The position numbers and the translations under genes are program-made. 64,000 bases of DNA from Persicaria tinctoria (taxonomy: Eukaryota > Streptophyta > Magnoliopsida > Caryophyllales > Polygonaceae): assembly GCA_037127255.1 (NCBI GenBank), contig JBANSL010000017.1:66385857-66449856 (forward strand). The letters are read 5' to 3'. The notes under the pieces were generated by a model. That model saw nothing but the letters and a program-made list of their open reading frames with translations, was not told the origin of the DNA and made no database searches. Every line of letters starts with the position of its first letter. Position 1 is the first letter of the stretch. Shown here piece by piece: positions 59,858 to 64,000 of the stretch.

Positions 59858-60592
59858 CTAGTGTATATAGATCCCGTCCTGTGCACGGAAAATACATTAA
59901 TACAATATTATAAATAATTTAAATAGATTCTAATAAATAAAAATTATGATAATCTAAATATAATTAATATTTTCCACCAAAAAATAATATAGATATAAAT
60001 AAAATTAGATTCACAGATTATATATAATTTAAATATCTTTTATTTAGATTCTCTCAAAATATAAACAAAATTCACATTTATTAGAAGGTAAAATGTTTTT
60101 TTAATCTAACATTAATTGAATCTCATGTAATTTAATAGATAACTGATTTTTAAAAATATTTTAATTTTTTAGGAAATATATATGATATATTTATTATGTT
60201 AGTTTACTAAAATGACTATGCACGGATGGATTGTGGATACATAATATTTTTATAAATCATTTTAGGCTAAAAAAATAATATAGATATCAATAAAATAATA
60301 ATTATTAAATAATTATTTTTTATATAAATAATTTTTTTCACCAAAAAATAATCTAGATATAATAAAATAGCACTTATCAAATACGGAGTACTACATATTT
60401 ATCTATTACTAATATATTTGGTAAGTATCACTATGAAATATTTTTTATTTATATTTTTGTTAATCAACTAAAATACATAGATAGATAGATTGTGGCACGC
60501 CGCGTTTTGGTTGATTCTAGGAATTTTTATCCTATAATCAACCACAACACCCCACGTAAAATGCTATGCATCGGTTTTAGTATATATATAGA
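59858..60592 (-). mobile_element. non-autonomous Helitron
   Basis: On the minus strand the 5' end TCTATATATATACTAAAACC begins at 60592 after an A. The 3' end is CTAG at 59861-59858 followed by T, with hairpin CCGT-GCACAGG-ACGG just upstream. Related to the Helitron at 22526-26041. No coding. Confidence 0.82.
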
Positions 60593-60642
60593 TAACATAC
60601 TGATAAAGTTAATTATTAAGGTTATCATAGCCTTCTGAAATG

Positions 60643-60680
<38 letters not shown>

Positions 60681-61941
60681 GGAAATAGTAAATATGACAG
60701 CATATATATTGTTAAGTAACAAAAGAGATATATAAAACGAGAATCTTAATTGCAATTCACGAAAAGATTGCAAGGGCTATGTAATATGATTCCCAGAAAC
60801 CACGGAGAGGTATTTTCTGATGTAATTAATACTTTCATTCCCAGATATAGTAATCTTAGAATCTTAATATTTGCTTCTCTTTTAATTTCCTTTCATTTCA
60901 TTCCCAGTGTGTTATCCAATAAATTCATTTGAACTTTTGAAAGGAACCATATCACCCACATATAAGTCATAATATAACTATCTTCTTACACAGAGGCGGA
61001 TCCTCTTTAGGGCCGGTGGTGTTAGTCGCTCCCCCAATTGAAAATAAAATTTAACATACATATTCCTTTCGTCGATAGCTTCGATTTGATATATCATAAG
61101 CTCAAATCCGATATCTGAGCAAAAAGTTATAAGCATTTCAAATTTCGGCACTGAATTACAATATTTCCTACATTATTTACCAAACTGATATATTTTTATT
61201 GTAATTATCATTTACAAATTTCATATCTTAATAATATAATTATATCCGAGAACTTCAAACACTAGTAGAAAAAACACATTTTTCGGAATATTTGAAAACC
61301 ATGCAAGATTTATGTTTTTATTCTAGTTACACATCCATAATATTGATGATTTTTCGGAAAAGAAAAATTAGGATTTAATTTTACATATAATATTTTTTTA
61401 TCATAATTTTTCGCCCCCTCAATCAACAATTTCAGCACCGCCACTATTCTTATATGACGAAGTCCATCAGAACATCGACATCGACTAAGGAAACCAATTG
61501 ATCGATCAAAACATGAAACTTCATTTACTAGAGATCTAGTGTGCTATATCTTTTTTCCTTTTCATTTCTCATTGAGATGATGTTTGATACTCGTTTTCCT
61601 TTGATTAAATTAATTAATCTCTTTCTTATAACATTTCTCATTGAGCTGAGGATATCAATCAATATTCTGCGATATGAGATTGGGTAGAAGTATAATTCTC
61701 ATTATCATGCATTCAACCCTCATTAAGCTGAGGATATCAATATTCTCATTGAGATGATATTATTATGCATTCTCATTATTAGCTCAATTGGTAGAATGAT
61801 GTGTCAATGCACATAAGTGAGTTTACTTGATTTCGGTGGCCATTGCAAAGCAGCGGTGGGACAAGGTACGTGGTCGGAATGAATATGAGAGTGGATCAGG
61901 GGATGGAGCTGGGAAATGGTGAGAGAAGAAAACACTAGATA
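60593..61941. other. AT-rich stretch with possible old DNA element
   Basis: (TA)n near 60641-60668. A segment about 60990-61440 starts with CAGAGGCGGATCC and ends with a CGCCACT-rich stretch, the look of a decayed DNA transposon, but no target-site duplication is clear. No gene. Confidence 0.35.
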
Positions 61942-61950
61942 TAGTTAAGG

Positions 61951-62323
61951 CAGTCAAGATCCTCTACATCACTTACCCTACTCCCTTCCCTACATCACAA
62001 AGATGTTTACCATTTATTTAATCTTAAACAAAATTATAAAAAATATATTTAGATTCCTGATATCTATTTTTATATGTTTATAAAATTTTATTTTGAAAAA
62101 TCATGTTTTACAATTTTTAAAAATTAAAAAGGCAATATTTTACAAAATACAATTATTAAAAATTTTAAAACATGATTTTTCAAAATAAAATTTTATAAAT
62201 ATATAAAATAGATATTAGAAATCTAAATATATTTTTTATAATTTTTTTCAGGATTAAATAAATATTAAAAAAATATAATGGAGTAGGGAGGGGTGTAGGG
62301 AGTGTTGTAGAAGATCTCAACTG
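61951..62323. mobile_element. Mutator-type MITE, nearly palindromic
   Basis: Nine-bp target-site duplication TAGTTAAGG at 61942-61950 and 62324-62332. Termini CAGTCAAGATCCTCTACATC and, read inward from the right, CAGTTGAGATCTTCTACAAC. The inversion extends to the centre (AAACATGATTTTTCAAAATA and its complement), making one long hairpin. No coding. Confidence 0.9.
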
Positions 62324-62332
62324 TAGTTAAGG

Positions 62333-64000
62333 GGTAGTAAAATTTTAATAGAGTTATTGACAAAAAAAATTATTTAAATAGAGTTAGAGGATGGGTAGTA
62401 GATTGAAAAAATGCTATGAATATGGGTGTTTTATTATAATTTTATAATTTAGGAGTGTTTGCTTAAATATCATAAATTATGGGTAGTTAATGTAGTTTGT
62501 ACTTGTTCTTAAATTTAAAGTCTATTGACAAGATGATTATAGACCAGATAAATGTAAGTAAATTGTATCCAAGTCCTTTTATACTTTAAAAAAGTATTTA
62601 CATGATAGACCGAGAGCTAAACTTTTTAGAGTTTTTTAGTATTGAAATCCATCAAGGAACCACCGTCATATTCCATCCACCAAGGAACCACCGCCATATT
62701 CCCTCTACCATAATCTTCCTCTTCCCGCTCTAAATTAAATCCCCTTGTTTGACTTTTGAACCGCCAAATAAGACATTGACCTCGGAAACTACTGCCCGCC
62801 CTCCCCCGCTCAACCCTTGGTAGTCGGTACCGGTTGGGATCACCTGTCCCCAAAGGAACAGCCTCATGAATTTCTCTCTCCATCCCCCAAAATAAAAATA
62901 AAAAAGGAAAAGGAAAAACAATTAAAATTAAAAAAGATAAAGAATTTCATGAGGGGACAGGGGGAGTTTTGTGACAGCATATCCTCTCTGAGTCAGTACA
63001 TATATAGCTTATACGTGGACGATCGGTCCTATAATGGTATCGGTCACTAAAGCTCTATGATCGACGATGATCTGGATCGGCCTGGTGGCGCTTTTATTCG
63101 GTCCTCTTTGCCAATATCTCGTTAAAGGCTTTCGATGCCACCTTAGTGCGACCGTGAGGAATGAAGTTGAATGATTCTGGATTAGTTCTAATTATCTAAT
63201 CAGTACGTGTTAATTATTTTAATCTGTATTTGTTCATGACTTGTGAAATTCTCCCAAAAGTAGGCCAATTATAAACATCAGTAGCATCAATTTTGAGAAA
63301 TGGATAAAGATGGAAAGATTATTTGGTTGTATTGCTGGTTAAATGTGATTAGGGTTTACGTTTTTTAATTGGGGTTGCAAAATCAACCAGAAAAATGGAA
63401 TAAGCATATCGATTTGTTTATTAATACTGTACATTTTAAGGTTAAACATGTTTTTGGAATTCAAGGATTTTGATAATGGGTGGTTGAACAATTGGTTGAA
63501 CATGTTGAGTATTTGAATGAATTAATGTGTGATACAAGAACTTCCACATGCAAGATTTGAGTTATTAACATACTAAATAATTAATGGTATAATTTATAGA
63601 TTAAAATAATATATATATATTATTAATACATTTGAGTTATTAACATACTAAATAAACATTAATTAGATGTGACCCACTTGTGTATTTTAAAATAAGAGAA
63701 AGTAAAAATAAAAAGGGGAGAGGTTACCTTGTTGGTAGAGAGAGGTAATCCTTCCAACCTCTTCCTTTAAAGTTTACCTTGCAACCATGGATTACAAGAC
63801 TTATAAGGTAATCAAAACCCATGGTTGCACATGGTTTAATAGCTAATGAAAACAAAATGAAAATGAAAAAAACCACTACAAATGAGAAGCTATAATGCCA
63901 ACCACTGCCACAGGAGAACCCAACAACTTCCACATGAAAATGATGTTTTCCACATGAAATTTGCTTGAACCTAGGCCAACTAAATGAGATCTTTCAAATA
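62333..64000. other. AT-rich end of the window
   Basis: Contains a short tandem repeat (AAGGAACCACCG near 62655 and 62681), a (TA)n tract near 63609 and a repeated GAGTTATTAACATACTAAAT (about 63558 and 63632). I see no convincing gene. Confidence 0.4.

Noticed and set aside
61779..61850. TAGCTCAATTGGTAGA resembling a tRNA D-arm
   Set aside because: No acceptor stem, anticodon stem or box B can be formed; at most a SINE scrap.
63724..63937. Minus-strand frame with a hydrophobic stretch near the window end
   Set aside because: Short, low complexity, with no start context or neighbouring exon; not supported as a gene.

Overview
This is a plant nuclear window. The gene families (a GH31 alpha-xylosidase with a plant intron, degenerate NLR-like leucine-rich-repeat proteins, a plant-type U2 snRNA promoter) and the transposon load (Ty1/copia, TRIM, RTE-type LINE, hAT, Helitron, Stowaway and Mutator-type MITEs) point to a dicot. 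The species cannot be named from the sequence alone.

The backbone is a broken tandem array of an [alpha-xylosidase XYL1 + winged-helix/LRR gene] unit. Unit 1 (1-9300) has the 3' part of a real XYL1 gene (GH31; its 5' end lies outside the window) followed by LRR gene A, which ends early at a nonsense codon. LRR gene B (28053-32505) is a pseudogene: its 5' end is replaced by a copia fragment and its second exon is split by a hAT element. A decayed 3' piece of XYL1 (40136-40690) precedes LRR gene C (42502-45646), the only copy that reads through intact over two exons. Another XYL1 3' piece (46113-46554) and a last-exon LRR scrap (46941-47143) close the array. The LRR proteins carry two winged-helix-like blocks, each followed by LRRs, but no NB-ARC P-loop.

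Between units 1 and 2 (9-26 kb) lie a Pol II U2-like snRNA gene that has lost stem-loop IV, an initiator tRNA-Met gene with tandem copies of its 5' end upstream, an eroded class C GH9 endoglucanase 3' end, scattered minus-strand exons of a gene I do not recognise, and many small transposons. A nested Helitron cluster occupies 22526-26041.

The right third is dominated by an 11.5-kb copia element (47904-59456, TSD AGAAT). A 5'-inverted RTE-type LINE sits in its coding region and a second copia fragment sits in one of its LTRs. A separate copia element (34552-40047) is nearly intact apart from two in-frame stop codons. Four retroelements carry the same primer-binding site, which is exactly complementary to the 3' end of the initiator tRNA-Met encoded in this window. 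Beyond 59.5 kb I see a Helitron, a palindromic Mutator-type MITE and AT-rich DNA without a convincing gene.
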